In this document: piece after piece, positions 37,022-46,092 of the stretch
How positions within the stretch are numbered: position 1 is the first letter of the stretch
Layout: each line of letters begins with the position of its first letter
DNA from: Trichocoleus sp. FACHB-46
Lineage (GTDB): Bacteria > Cyanobacteriota > Cyanobacteriia > FACHB-46
NCBI RefSeq assembly: GCF_014695385.1
Contig: NZ_JACJOD010000007.1
Coordinates: 145,565-209,564 of the forward strand
Length of the DNA: 64,000 nt
Direction: 5' to 3'
Notes under the pieces: model-generated
Told to the model about the DNA's origin: nothing
The model's database searches: none
What the model saw: the letters and a program-made list of their open reading frames with translations, nothing else
Translations under genes and position numbers: made by a program

Positions 37022-37867
37022 TTGAGAAGTTGGCTAGACAAAGATTTTGGAGGCAAAGTGGCTATAATCAGCAGCCGAACAAGAAATACTAAAGTAGAAA
37101 TATCTCAAGATATAGTTTGGGCAATTAATAATTTGAAATGGCATCTACTTAAATATGAGACTAAAAATTTGATCAATGTAATTAAAAGCGTAAGAGATAT
37201 CTATCAATACAGGCATACACTCAAGAAAGTCAAAAGTAGTGATAAAGCTGTTGAATGCATAACAGACATAATTCTGGCAGCAATTCGGAAAACACAGAGA
37301 TTTAGGACGCTTGATTGTCTTAAGGTTTTGCGAAGCCTAGTTAAGAATATTCCCGAAGACAATGAACTGTCAGAAAGAACAGTTGCTAAACTATTTGAAG
37401 TATACAAACACTTTGTCTTCTCTCATAGAGAAGATGTTCAATGGTGTGTAAGTTCTATTATTAAAGATAAAAAACTTAGTGGTGAAGCAATTGATTGGTT
37501 GATTGGCAACCAATCAGAGTCAACACATATTGTCAATCGGCTATTGCTGTACCCATGCCCACATCCTCAAATCAAAAATTGGGCAGAGCAAGTTTTATCC
37601 AAAAGTGAGCTATCAGATAGACGATCTGATTTGATTGCAATACTAATTGAAAAAGATTTACCAAAAGCCGCAGCTAAAGACAGTTCTTCTACGATTCAAT
37701 GGGCTATATTCAAATCTCGTCTACCGTGTGAGACTAAGATAAATCTGTTGAACCAGTACAGTGATTTCGATTCGTTGCAAGCGACAATAGAGATTGCAGA
37801 GCGATTAAATTCTCCTGATATTCTTCGTAGCTTGTTAAAGAAAATCGAAGGTATGAATGATAGCTAA
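37022..37867 (+). CDS. AT-rich gene for a helical protein of unknown function
   Basis: A 281-residue protein that is almost wholly helical with no membrane segment. Pairs of antiparallel helices, about 35 residues apart, suggest a HEAT- or ARM-like solenoid but no repeat signature is certain. The start is TTG (37022) or a GTG at 37058; there is no good Shine-Dalgarno. The base composition is clearly more AT-rich than flanking genes, and HIP1 is absent from it, which suggests recent acquisition. I recognise no family. Confidence 0.6.
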   Translation: MRSWLDKDFGGKVAIISSRTRNTKVEISQDIVWAINNLKWHLLKYETKNLINVIKSVRDIYQYRHTLKKVKSSDKAVECITDIILAAIRKTQRFRTLDCLKVLRSLVKNIPEDNELSERTVAKLFEVYKHFVFSHREDVQWCVSSIIKDKKLSGEAIDWLIGNQSESTHIVNRLLLYPCPHPQIKNWAEQVLSKSELSDRRSDLIAILIEKDLPKAAAKDSSSTIQWAIFKSRLPCETKINLLNQYSDFDSLQATIEIAERLNSPDILRSLLKKIEGMNDS

Positions 37868-37963
37868 CAACTCAGTTGTATTTGAACAGAGTTTACCTGT
37901 TGATGAGTAGCGATAGTTACTCCATCGAGCCAGTGAAACCGCAGGTAATGAGGCGATCGCCTG

Positions 37964-38539
37964 TTACCAAACTGTTTCTAAATCCAGTACAAATCCAGGT
38001 AAAACATCTTCTCCAGAGAGTTGATTGGGTGCTACCAAAACTTCCCCTGGCTGACCTAGCCGGTAGATTTCAACCCTACGATTGTCCCTGTCAATCAGCC
38101 AACCCAATCTCACACCACTTTGCATGTACTCCTGCATCTTGGCTTGAGTTTTCTCTAGGCTATCCGTAGGAGAGAGCAATTCCAGGACAAAATCTGGCGC
38201 AATGGGTGGAAACTTGCGCTGTTGTTCCGGGCATAGAGCATTCCACCGCTCTAGCACTACCCAAGCAACATCTGGCGATCGATCTCCACCTTGAGGCAAT
38301 TTGAAACAAGTGGAAGAATCGAAAACCTTACCTAGCCGAGTTTGCCGATTCCAGATCACAAAATCAGCATTGATTTCCGAGTTATAACTGCCCGTTTCTC
38401 CTCCCGTGGGTGCCATAACAATCAGTTCTCCAGCCATACTCCGCTCAAGCTTCACATCCGGATTTGCCTGACACAGCTCATAAAACTGCTCATCCGTAAT
38501 GTGAATTACTGGCTCCAGACTGATTGTAAACACAGCCAT
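37964..38539 (-). CDS. Uma2 family (DUF820) nuclease-like protein
   Basis: A 191-residue Uma2 protein with the PD-(D/E)xK core RSPDVAWVV, then APDFVLELLSPTDSLEKTQAKMQEYMQSGVRLGWLIDRDNRRVEIY, the standard block of an acidic residue, Lys and Tyr. It is more complete than the copy at 25898-26578. Role unknown; cyanobacterial genomes carry many. The ATG is followed by a normal coding frame. Confidence 0.88.
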   Translation of the reverse strand: MAVFTISLEPVIHITDEQFYELCQANPDVKLERSMAGELIVMAPTGGETGSYNSEINADFVIWNRQTRLGKVFDSSTCFKLPQGGDRSPDVAWVVLERWNALCPEQQRKFPPIAPDFVLELLSPTDSLEKTQAKMQEYMQSGVRLGWLIDRDNRRVEIYRLGQPGEVLVAPNQLSGEDVLPGFVLDLETVW

Positions 38540-38729
38540 CCGTAGAGAATCAAGGGAATGCTCTCAGTATAACTTTGGCTAAAGGGGCGGCGGGCGATCG
38601 CAAAGGCTATTGGCTCAATCGGGCTAGAATCCATCGTCAACGCTCTGGCTAAGGACAAAAACCCGATATTCTAGTGAAGGATTTTTTAGCTCAGATGCTG
38701 CGATCGCACGGTATTGCCAATTAGAGAAG

Positions 38730-39512
38730 ATGGACGGCATTAATCAGAAAACCTACGCAGCCTTTAGCGTGGTGCAACACTATGCCCAGTTAAAGCTGCT
38801 ACAACCTGCTGAAGAAAAAATTCTGGAGCTTTTTCGCGATCGCTGGTCGAGTATGAAAATGCTTGATCTTGGTGTCGGCGGTGGGCGCACAACTCAGCAC
38901 TTTGCTCCGGTAGTCGCAGAATATGTTGGCATCGATTACTCCGCTGAAATGGTGGCGGCTTGCCAAAAACGATTTGCAGCTTCTCCCGACCTCAGATTGG
39001 AAGTAGGGGATGCTAGAGATTTAAGCCGATTTGAAGATAACTCTTTCGACTTTATTCTGTTTAGTTTTAACGGAATTGATTTTGTTTCTCACAGCGATCG
39101 CTTAAAGGTTTTCCAAGAAATTCGTCGAGTTGGCAAACCTGGAGGATATTTCTTCTTCTCCAGCCACAATCTTCAGGGACTAGAACGAGAATTCGACTTA
39201 AGAAAACACCTGAGTCTCAACCCAATTACCACCTATGTCAATCTGGTGATGTTCACCATTCTGCGTCTGATCAATCGTTCATTCACGCTGGAACAGTTAA
39301 AAGCGTCCAGCCATGTCATTGTCAGCGATGAGTCCCATAACTTTCGATTAAAGACTTATTACATCAGACCCGAAGCACAAATTCAGCAGTTGGCACCAAA
39401 CTTTAGCGAGGTTAAAGTCTATTCATGGAAGACTGGGTTGCAAATAACCCGTGAAGATGAACTGCGTTCCAATTCTGATATGTGGCTTTATTACCTATGC
39501 GTCATCCAGTAA
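38730..39512 (+). CDS. Class I SAM-dependent methyltransferase
   Basis: A 260-residue methyltransferase. Motif I MLDLGVGGGRTT, the acid in YVGIDYSAEMV, and the FDFILFSFNGIDFVSHSDRL region indicate a COQ5/SmtA-type fold. Its C-terminal half is longer than in the other methyltransferases here and has a conserved YYIRPEAQIQQL stretch. The acceptor is unknown. It lies 9 bases upstream of the next gene, which suggests cotranscription. Confidence 0.85.
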   Translation: MDGINQKTYAAFSVVQHYAQLKLLQPAEEKILELFRDRWSSMKMLDLGVGGGRTTQHFAPVVAEYVGIDYSAEMVAACQKRFAASPDLRLEVGDARDLSRFEDNSFDFILFSFNGIDFVSHSDRLKVFQEIRRVGKPGGYFFFSSHNLQGLEREFDLRKHLSLNPITTYVNLVMFTILRLINRSFTLEQLKASSHVIVSDESHNFRLKTYYIRPEAQIQQLAPNFSEVKVYSWKTGLQITREDELRSNSDMWLYYLCVIQ

Positions 39513-39521
39513 TTGCGATAG

Positions 39522-40031
39522 ATGGGAATCTCGCTTGAGATATTTAGCCTGTATCGGTTAGCCCAAGAGGATGCGAACTGTAGCCATTACCTCCTGCTGA
39601 AAGTAGATCAGGCAGCGTTTAGTAATGCTGATGCAGGTGAGTATAACTATGTAGTTGAGGTTGCAGACCGAATTAGAGAGGCTTTAATCGAAGTATATAG
39701 AGCAGAGCAGCTAGCTAATGAATGCACTGAATTCCATGTAGCCACTCTGATAGGAGAATTGCAAAATACTCCGATTGGGGAGGAGCTGCGCCAAGAACAT
39801 AGCAAATTCTATCTAGATTTATGGGTGGCAGAAACACGATTTGGTCACCCTTGGGTTGTCCTGGGAACAGCAGAGGATGAAGAGGCATTTTGGCAGCAGG
39901 TTGAGGAGGATGGAGACTTTGCAAGACTAGAGGCACTCAGACCAGCAGCAAAGCTGCGAGCATTTTTTCTCACGGAGATGGATATATGGCGAAGTCGCTA
40001 CGGGCATCAAGTGAAGGATTGGCGATCGTAG
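39522..40031 (+). CDS. Hypothetical acidic protein ahead of the STAND gene
   Basis: A 169-residue protein with no recognised domain and an acidic C-terminal half. It starts 9 bases after the methyltransferase and overlaps the next gene by 46 bases, so it sits in a run of coupled genes. The overlap with a STAND gene raises the possibility that it is a partner or effector, but nothing in its sequence proves this. Confidence 0.65.
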   Translation: MGISLEIFSLYRLAQEDANCSHYLLLKVDQAAFSNADAGEYNYVVEVADRIREALIEVYRAEQLANECTEFHVATLIGELQNTPIGEELRQEHSKFYLDLWVAETRFGHPWVVLGTAEDEEAFWQQVEEDGDFARLEALRPAAKLRAFFLTEMDIWRSRYGHQVKDWRS

Positions 40032-41512
40032 ATCGGGCACGGCAGCGTCGTGGTTGGACTAAAACGAGCACAGCTCGTTGGTGGCAAGACGCCAATACTT
40101 CTAGAGCCACCCTCCGCCGTTTTTGGCAAGGCGATCGCATTCAACCAGATATCTTTATTGCGCTCTGTCAAGCTGTAGGAATTAGCGACTGGGAAGCGAT
40201 CGCCGAACCTCTAGAACTATCTTCTCGACCTCCTCATTCTTCACTCCTCACTCCTCACCTAGACCTTGATGAAGCCCCCGATGTCGAAGCCTTTTACGGA
40301 CGAGAGCCAGAACTCCAACAGTTAGAGCAATGGATTCTGAGCGATCGCTGTGAAATAGTGGCGATCGCAGGTCTGGGAGGTATTGGTAAAACGGCTCTAG
40401 CTCTAGCTTTGACAGAACGAGTTCAAACAGAGTTTAGTTTTGTGCTCTGGCGATCGCTGCGATCTGCGCCTTCTTTTCACCACCTGCTAGACAGTATCCT
40501 TCAGCCGTTCGATCCAGCTATCCCCCAAACCTTTCAGCAGCGGGTCCACCAACTCATCCAGCATCTCCAGCAACATCGCTGTCTACTTATTCTCGATGGG
40601 CTAGAAACTGTCTTGAAGCAGGAGAACACATATACCCTGTTTCTCCTCACCTATCTCCTACCTGCAACTCATCAAAGCTGTATTCTGCTGACTAGCCGAG
40701 AACGTTTGTCAGAGCTGGAAGAAGTGGCCCGAAATAGAGCATCAGTGCGCTCTATGACTTTGCAAGGTCTGCTGCAAGCGGAAGCCATAGAGCTATTAAA
40801 AGCAGGTGGCATCACGGGCAATCAAATGGAGCTGTTAGCCCTAAGCCGCCTTTATAATGGCAATCCTCTCGCCCTCAAACTAGTGACCCCCCTGATTCAA
40901 TTTATTTTGGGAGGCAGCATCGCAGCCTTCCTCAACCAAAAGACCTTAGTTCTAGGCGATCGCCTGAGAGATGTCCTCAATCAGCAACTCGATCAGCTTT
41001 CGGACCTAGAGCGAGAACTTGTCTACTGGCTGGCAATTTGGCAGGAACCGATCTCCTTCTGTCGCCTGCAAACTCATCTCCTGCATTCCCCTGACCTGTC
41101 TCTGGTGTTAGAAGCCTTGGCAAATCTAGAACGGCGATCGCTTCTAGAAAAATGGTTTAGTACCAACGAACCTGCCTTTACCCTACAGCCGCTAATCATG
41201 AAATTGGTTACAGAAGCGTTGATTGCCCAAGCAACCCAGGAAGTTGAACAGGTCTTGCAGAGCCATGATGTTCGTGGGTTCAAACTGCTGAGAACCCATT
41301 GGCTGATGCGCCCTGGTACAGACGATATTAAAGGCGATCGCATTTTGAGCCAGCTACGAGAAGAATTGTGGCGTATTTATGGTGCAGCTCTCCCATCCGT
41401 CTTGCAGCAAATTTTGCCACTTCTAAAAGAGCAATCTCCCCTCGTGATTGGTTACGTCGGTTGCAATATCATGGCCCTGCTGACACAGCTTAATTTAGAC
41501 CCAACTCATTGA
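39986..41512 (+). CDS. HTH-NB-ARC (STAND) NTPase lacking sensor repeats
   Basis: A 508-residue protein. An N-terminal helical domain (about 1-75, MAKSLRASSEGL) is the type that precedes NB-ARC in cyanobacterial STAND proteins. The P-loop is GLGGIGKTALA (129 onward), with the Walker B LLILDGLE, ILLTSRE sensor and a winged-helix region. Such proteins usually continue into WD40 or pentapeptide repeats after the motif GY(A/V)G-C/G-N; here the chain stops at that point, 508 residues long. It may be truncated, or the sensor may be supplied by another protein. It overlaps the preceding 169-residue gene. Confidence 0.85.
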   Translation: MAKSLRASSEGLAIVDRARQRRGWTKTSTARWWQDANTSRATLRRFWQGDRIQPDIFIALCQAVGISDWEAIAEPLELSSRPPHSSLLTPHLDLDEAPDVEAFYGREPELQQLEQWILSDRCEIVAIAGLGGIGKTALALALTERVQTEFSFVLWRSLRSAPSFHHLLDSILQPFDPAIPQTFQQRVHQLIQHLQQHRCLLILDGLETVLKQENTYTLFLLTYLLPATHQSCILLTSRERLSELEEVARNRASVRSMTLQGLLQAEAIELLKAGGITGNQMELLALSRLYNGNPLALKLVTPLIQFILGGSIAAFLNQKTLVLGDRLRDVLNQQLDQLSDLERELVYWLAIWQEPISFCRLQTHLLHSPDLSLVLEALANLERRSLLEKWFSTNEPAFTLQPLIMKLVTEALIAQATQEVEQVLQSHDVRGFKLLRTHWLMRPGTDDIKGDRILSQLREELWRIYGAALPSVLQQILPLLKEQSPLVIGYVGCNIMALLTQLNLDPTH

Positions 41513-41530
41513 TTAGTCGCTATTTCCGCG

Positions 41531-41758
41531 ATGAGTGAGCGCTCGCATTCAATCCAATTTCTCGATAGATTATTTTTAAAGTTAAATGTAGCAATCAATA
41601 CATTAACGCAAGTGCTAACTACCGATCTGAGAAATACCAAATTCAGTCAAACCAAGGCAACATACCCTACCTATGCAAGTACAAATAGTGCACCTAATGC
41701 TTCTAGAGCAAGCTTTATAGAAGCTGCAAGACTGCATTTCATCATAGCCGAAGCCTAA
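41531..41758 (+). CDS. Possible remnant or small protein after the STAND gene
   Basis: A 75-residue frame starting 18 bases after the STAND stop. It has TTDLRNTKF and NASRASFIEA stretches that loosely fit a pentapeptide-repeat pattern (A/N-x-x-F/L), which would be expected downstream of this kind of NTPase. It may be the decayed sensor tail, or may not be a gene. A plus-strand terminator lies at 41938-41970, so the region is probably transcribed. Support is weak. Confidence 0.3.
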   Translation: MSERSHSIQFLDRLFLKLNVAINTLTQVLTTDLRNTKFSQTKATYPTYASTNSAPNASRASFIEAARLHFIIAEA

Positions 41759-41937
41759 AAACAAACAGTTTTGAAGTTAGCTCAGCGTAAAAATTGCTGG
41801 ATCAATTTTGGGCCAACTAATCTGTGATGAAGATCACAAGTTTAGATGATCTTGATCGCGCTTGTTTCAACCCACAACATACATACTTATGAATGACTCA
41901 ACTCTAGCCGAGTCATCAACAGGGAACACACGACTGG

Positions 41938-41970
41938 CCGACAGAATCCATTGGAAGCTGTCGGTTTTTT
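41938..41970 (+). terminator. Rho-independent terminator
   Basis: CCGACAG (41938-41944) pairs with CTGTCGG (41958-41964), a 13-base loop, then six T on the plus strand. It would end transcription from the STAND region and lies just before the convergent HAS-barrel gene. Confidence 0.8.
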
Positions 41971-41993
41971 ATTGCTTTGGAATTGATGAATGG

Positions 41994-42596
41994 TTAGCGA
42001 ATCGCACCCATCGTATTTTTCCAGGACAACTCCTTACAAAGAATTTGCAGTGCCCGTTGGTCTGGTCCCGTAAAGAAATCACTTTTGATCAAAGCTTCTA
42101 AGACCTGATGGGTTAGTTGGGAAGCAAACGCACCACCCGCCCGCAAAAGATGGCTGTAGTACCGAAATTGTGGTCGGCCCTCTTGGCTAAGGTGAAAGCA
42201 ATGAATTTCACTCTCAGTCATTTTGTAGACGGGAGTATTGACTGGAACCACAATGCTGGGGATGCCATGCTGTCCATAAAGCCCGTCGTCTTGCCGCTCC
42301 ATCGTGCCGATCAAGACAGTGCCTAGGAGAACGCGCGTTTCATTAATTAGATCGGGAGTGAAGATCGGATCGGGTTCGCTCGAAAGCCGTGGCCCTGAAT
42401 TGAGGAAGTTGGGGTTGAAGAGTTGCGAGTTATAGATTAACCCGACAGCCCAGTGACGTTTCTCGGTTTCGAGCTTGACAAAGCAACCAAAGCCATAGTC
42501 TTCGGGACTGGGTGGCGCTTGCACGCCCATTTCGTCATTGAGTTGCACCACGTAGTCGCAGTGGGAATTGGATTTGACCACTTTGCCGAGTTGCAT
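41994..42596 (-). CDS. HAS-barrel domain protein
   Basis: A 200-residue beta-barrel protein. The N-terminus MQLGKVVKSNSHCDYVVQL and the GFGCFVKLE stretch match the HAS-barrel domain normally found at the start of HerA-type translocases, but here it stands alone without an ATPase. The remainder has no recognised motif. It lies 203 bases downstream of apcD on the same strand. A DNA- or protein-binding role is inferred from the domain; the link to the phycobilisome is only positional. Confidence 0.72.
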   Translation of the reverse strand: MQLGKVVKSNSHCDYVVQLNDEMGVQAPPSPEDYGFGCFVKLETEKRHWAVGLIYNSQLFNPNFLNSGPRLSSEPDPIFTPDLINETRVLLGTVLIGTMERQDDGLYGQHGIPSIVVPVNTPVYKMTESEIHCFHLSQEGRPQFRYYSHLLRAGGAFASQLTHQVLEALIKSDFFTGPDQRALQILCKELSWKNTMGAIR

Positions 42597-42799
42597 CTAG
42601 ACTCTCCCCTTCTGCAAGACTGTTGTGAAAATGAAAATTTCCCCACAGTTCGTCGAAATTTCCGACTGTATAAGCCAGAAACTTCCACCAACTGCGGGGA
42701 AGCCAATTTGCCAACTGAGAATCAAACTAAGCGCGTACTAAAATTCACAAAAAACGTTAGATTCACAACTGTGCTGATACTGAAAACGGAGTTCAATGC

Positions 42800-43285
42800 T
42801 CAGGACATGGCTTGAATCAAGTAATCGAAGTAAGGAGTCGCTTCCACAGCGTCTTCTTCACTGAGCAGCGCTAAAGATGCCCGCTTTAAGCACCGGATGG
42901 ATTCCACCATGCCAGGAACGGGAACACCTAGGGAGTTATACATTTCCCGCACGCCGATCAAGCCAATTTTTTCGATAGGTTCTTTGTCGCCATTTAGCAC
43001 ACCGTAGGTGACAAGGCGCAGATACCACCCGAAGTCACGTAGGCACAGAGCACGTTGGCGATCGCCGTAAGCGTTACCACCTGGAGAGATGAAGTCGGGG
43101 CGCTTCTGCCACAGTTGCTTGCTGGCTTCTTGCACAATTTTTTTCTCATTCTCAGCGAGAGCGGCAGCAATACGCATCCGCTGGGCACCAGTCTTGAGAA
43201 ATTCGCTGATGTTTCTGAGTTCACCAGAGCTGGGGTAGCGGAGTTCGTCGTCTGCTTGAAGAATGACTTGGCTAACTACACTCAT
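42800..43285 (-). CDS. apcD: Allophycocyanin alpha-B subunit (terminal emitter)
   Basis: A 161-residue phycobiliprotein. The near-canonical N-terminus, the AENEKKIV and PGGNAYG blocks, and Cys81 (in [10 protein letters not shown]) for covalent phycocyanobilin attachment identify ApcD, which replaces one alpha-allophycocyanin in the phycobilisome core and passes excitation energy to the photosystems. Length and motifs separate it from ApcA, ApcE and ApcF. It is apparently monocistronic with its own leader (hairpin at 43372-43392). Confidence 0.95.
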   Translation of the reverse strand: MSVVSQVILQADDELRYPSSGELRNISEFLKTGAQRMRIAAALAENEKKIVQEASKQLWQKRPDFISPGGNAYGDRQRALCLRDFGWYLRLVTYGVLNGDKEPIEKIGLIGVREMYNSLGVPVPGMVESIRCLKRASLALLSEEDAVEATPYFDYLIQAMS

Positions 43286-43371
43286 AATTGTTGCGGTACT
43301 TAGGTATCACTTCGTAGTTTAGCGACTCTTGGGGACGCAAATAAAGCAAGGAGTCTCCCAATGTAAGGGAT

Positions 43372-43392
43372 AGGCTCTGCCATGAAGAGCCT
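43372..43392. promoter_or_regulatory. Leader hairpin upstream of apcD
   Basis: AGGCTCT (43372-43378) and AGAGCCT (43386-43392) form a perfect 7-bp stem about 90 bases before the apcD start on the minus strand. The 284-base region between apcD and the DUF29 gene otherwise has HIP1 sites and AT-rich stretches but no clear promoter motif. A regulatory role is only suggested. Confidence 0.35.
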
Positions 43393-43569
43393 AACTTGTA
43401 GCTTTATGAGAAAGTAAAAAGTTTTGTAAAATTTAATGCTTCTACAGTGCAGAAGAGCCGCTTAGGTCTAAGTGAGCAATATAAGCCATGAGTCTGCAAG
43501 AGGGGCGATCGCTACACTAATTAAATATGCCACCTCTGGTACGAGCCTAAGAGTAGGAGAGATTAACGA

Positions 43570-44028
43570 GTGTTAGAAGCCGACCCAAAGACTATAAACA
43601 CACTCTACGAAGCCGATTTCTATGCTTGGACTCAAGAGCAAGCCAAACTGCTGAGGGCGCAGCAGTGGGACCTGGTTGACGTGGCGAATTTGATTGAGGA
43701 AATTGAAACGTTGGGCAGGCAGGAACGACGCGAACTAAGAAATCGTTTAACAGTTCTGTTAGGACATCTATTGAAATGGCAGTTCCAACCTGAAAAGCGA
43801 AGCAATAGCTGGCTAGCCACCGTTCGAGAACAGCGTCGCGAAGTTGCAACCCTACTTCAAGAAAATCCTAGTATCAAGGCTTATCTAAGCGAAGCTTTGC
43901 AATTAGCCTACCAATCGGGAATAGATTTAGCTGTCCGAGAAACAGAACTTCCCTATGAAACCTTTCCTGAAGCTTGTCCTTACTCATTAGAGCAGGCTCT
44001 AAACGATGAGTTTAGGCCCAATGAGTAA
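43570..44028 (+). CDS. DUF29 family protein
   Basis: A 152-residue DUF29 protein with the YEADFYAWTQEQAKLL block, the WDLVDVANLIEEIE block and the RNRLTVLLGHLLKWQFQPE motif. It begins at a GTG with an AGGAG about 10 bases upstream. DUF29 proteins are common and unexplained in cyanobacteria; another copy is at 57512-58012 on the other strand. No adjacent partner is apparent. Confidence 0.8.
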   Translation: MLEADPKTINTLYEADFYAWTQEQAKLLRAQQWDLVDVANLIEEIETLGRQERRELRNRLTVLLGHLLKWQFQPEKRSNSWLATVREQRREVATLLQENPSIKAYLSEALQLAYQSGIDLAVRETELPYETFPEACPYSLEQALNDEFRPNE

Positions 44029-44166
44029 TGCCTATGGTAATTCTGGATTCGCGATCGCAATTCTGCATTTTTACAATTCACGTGGGTTGCACGCAACGGG
44101 GTTTCTACACGTCAAAATAGAAAGGTTGCTGCGATTGCAGTGATTTGACTTATTAAGGAAAGTATT

Positions 44167-45576
44167 GTGTCTACTCCCCGAACCACACCTGCAAACCATG
44201 CCACTGATCCTACGACCGAACAATGGCGGCAAGGGGAGTTGGTAGAAATTGAAATTCATGACCTAACCGATGGCGGGGAAGGTGTGGGTCGCTTCAGGGA
44301 GCGAGTGGTATTTGTGCCCGATACCGTTCCTGGCGATCGCGTCTCAGTGCGCTTAGTACTGGTGAAGCCGCAATATGCTCAAGGCAAGTTGATGCAGATC
44401 ATCGAAGCATCGCCCAACCGCATTCGGCCTCGTTGCATTGTGGCGGATAAATGTGGCGGTTGCCAATGGCAGCATATTGACTATGCCTATCAGCTCAAAG
44501 CCAAACGCAACCAAGTGATTCAAGCCTTAGAAAGGATTGGTGGGTTTAGTGAGCCACCTGTGGAGCCAATTTTAGGCGCGGAAGCAGATTTGGCTTACCG
44601 CAACAAAGCGACGTATCCTTTGGGGCGATCGCAGGCAGGGCAGGTGCAAGCAGGCTACTACCAAAAAGGCAGTCATCATCTGGTTAATTTAAATCAGTGC
44701 CCGATTCAAGATGCTCGTTTGAATCCTTTACTAGCCGAAGTTAAACAAGATATTTATCAGCGGGGTTGGGGCATTTATGACGAAAAGCAGCACCGGGGTA
44801 AGGTTCGCCATTTGGGATTGCGGATTGGTCGCCGCACTGGGGAAATTTTACTAATTTTGGTGGCAAAGGATGCCAACTTATCCGGTTTAGAGGACCAAGC
44901 ACAGGACTGGTTGAATCGCTACCCTGAGCTAGTCGGTGTCTCCCTCAATATCAACTCACACAAAACCAACGCAATCTTCGGGGATGAAACGCGCTGCATT
45001 GCGGGCCAGTCTTACTTGAATGAGAAGTTTGGTGGTTTGCAGTTTCAAATCCATGCCACGACTTTCTTTCAGGTCTATACCGAGCAAGCAGAAGCGCTGT
45101 TACGAAAAGTGATTAGCCAATTAGATTTGCAAGGCCATGAAACTTTGATCGATGCCTATTGCGGGGTGGGAACATTCACGTTACCCCTGGCAAAACGGGT
45201 GAAGCAGGCGATCGGGCTGGAACTGCAACCGGAAGCGATCGCGCAAGCCCAACTGAATGCAGAACTGAATGGCATCACAAATGTGGCGTTTCAAGCGGGT
45301 CCAGTAGAACAGGTGTTACGCACGCTGTCTGTGCAACCGGATGTGGTGCTGCTCGATCCACCTCGTAAAGGTTGCGATCGCGCGGTGTTGGAGACGTTGC
45401 TGCAAATCCAGCCTCAGCGGATTGTGTATGTGAGCTGCAAACCCGCCACTCAAGCCCGTGACCTGAAGATCCTCTGTCAGGAAGGCAATTATCGCTTGGT
45501 CAAAGCTCAACCTGCCGACTTCTTCCCGCAAACGGCTCATGTGGAATGTGCAGCATTTCTAGAACGTCAATCTTGA
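44167..45576 (+). CDS. rlmD: 23S rRNA (uracil1939-C5)-methyltransferase
   Basis: A 469-residue RumA/RlmD-type enzyme that methylates C5 of U1939 in 23S rRNA (the position cannot be proven from sequence). An N-terminal TRAM domain (about 22-80) precedes a [4Fe-4S] site (Cys in PRCIVADKCGGCQW), the SAM domain (DAYCGVGTFTLP), the DPPRKG motif and the catalytic Cys in YVSCKPAT. A GTG start and normal length. The following acetyltransferase starts 9 bases later, so they are likely cotranscribed. Confidence 0.92.
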   Translation: MSTPRTTPANHATDPTTEQWRQGELVEIEIHDLTDGGEGVGRFRERVVFVPDTVPGDRVSVRLVLVKPQYAQGKLMQIIEASPNRIRPRCIVADKCGGCQWQHIDYAYQLKAKRNQVIQALERIGGFSEPPVEPILGAEADLAYRNKATYPLGRSQAGQVQAGYYQKGSHHLVNLNQCPIQDARLNPLLAEVKQDIYQRGWGIYDEKQHRGKVRHLGLRIGRRTGEILLILVAKDANLSGLEDQAQDWLNRYPELVGVSLNINSHKTNAIFGDETRCIAGQSYLNEKFGGLQFQIHATTFFQVYTEQAEALLRKVISQLDLQGHETLIDAYCGVGTFTLPLAKRVKQAIGLELQPEAIAQAQLNAELNGITNVAFQAGPVEQVLRTLSVQPDVVLLDPPRKGCDRAVLETLLQIQPQRIVYVSCKPATQARDLKILCQEGNYRLVKAQPADFFPQTAHVECAAFLERQS

Positions 45577-45585
45577 TGTCTATCG

Positions 45586-46092
45586 ATGCAGATCCGAGTT
45601 GAAACCCCCAAAGATTATCCGGCGATCGCAGACCTCTTACTTGCAGCGTTTGAGCAGGGAGATGAAGCCCGCCTAGTAGAAAAGATTCGATTGTCCGATC
45701 GCTATATCCCTGAACTGGCTTTAGTGGCAGAAAAAGAGGGAGTAGTCGTCGGACATATCCTTTTTAGCTACATCGACTTGGTAGGTGCGGAAACACTGCC
45801 TGTTTTAGGTTTAGCTCCTTTAGCGGTACATCCACAATATCAACGCCAGGGAATTGGCAGTGCTTTAGTTCAGGCAGGAATGGCGAAAGCGGAGGAGCGA
45901 GGAGAGGCGATCGCGATCGTTCTAGGACATCCTCCGTTCTATAGCCGCTTTGGCTTTGAGCCATCTGTAGCCTATGGAATTGAATCTCCTTTTCCAGTTT
46001 CGGCGGAGTTCTTTATGGTGACATTCCTGCAACCCAAACGACAGGGATACGCAGGCAAAGTAATTTATCCCTCTGCGTTTGAAGGCTTATAG
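45586..46092 (+). CDS. GNAT family N-acetyltransferase
   Basis: A 168-residue GNAT enzyme. The acetyl-CoA pyrophosphate loop is HPQYQRQGIGSALV, with the following LGHPPFYSRFGFEP block typical of the YhbS-like branch. The substrate is unknown. It follows rlmD by 9 bases; a shared function in translation or in a metabolic step is not visible. Confidence 0.88.
   Translation: MQIRVETPKDYPAIADLLLAAFEQGDEARLVEKIRLSDRYIPELALVAEKEGVVVGHILFSYIDLVGAETLPVLGLAPLAVHPQYQRQGIGSALVQAGMAKAEERGEAIAIVLGHPPFYSRFGFEPSVAYGIESPFPVSAEFFMVTFLQPKRQGYAGKVIYPSAFEGL

Noticed and set aside
41862..42101. A 79-residue plus-strand frame near the HAS-barrel gene
   Set aside because: It overlaps the terminator hairpin and the antisense of the HAS-barrel gene, with no motif.
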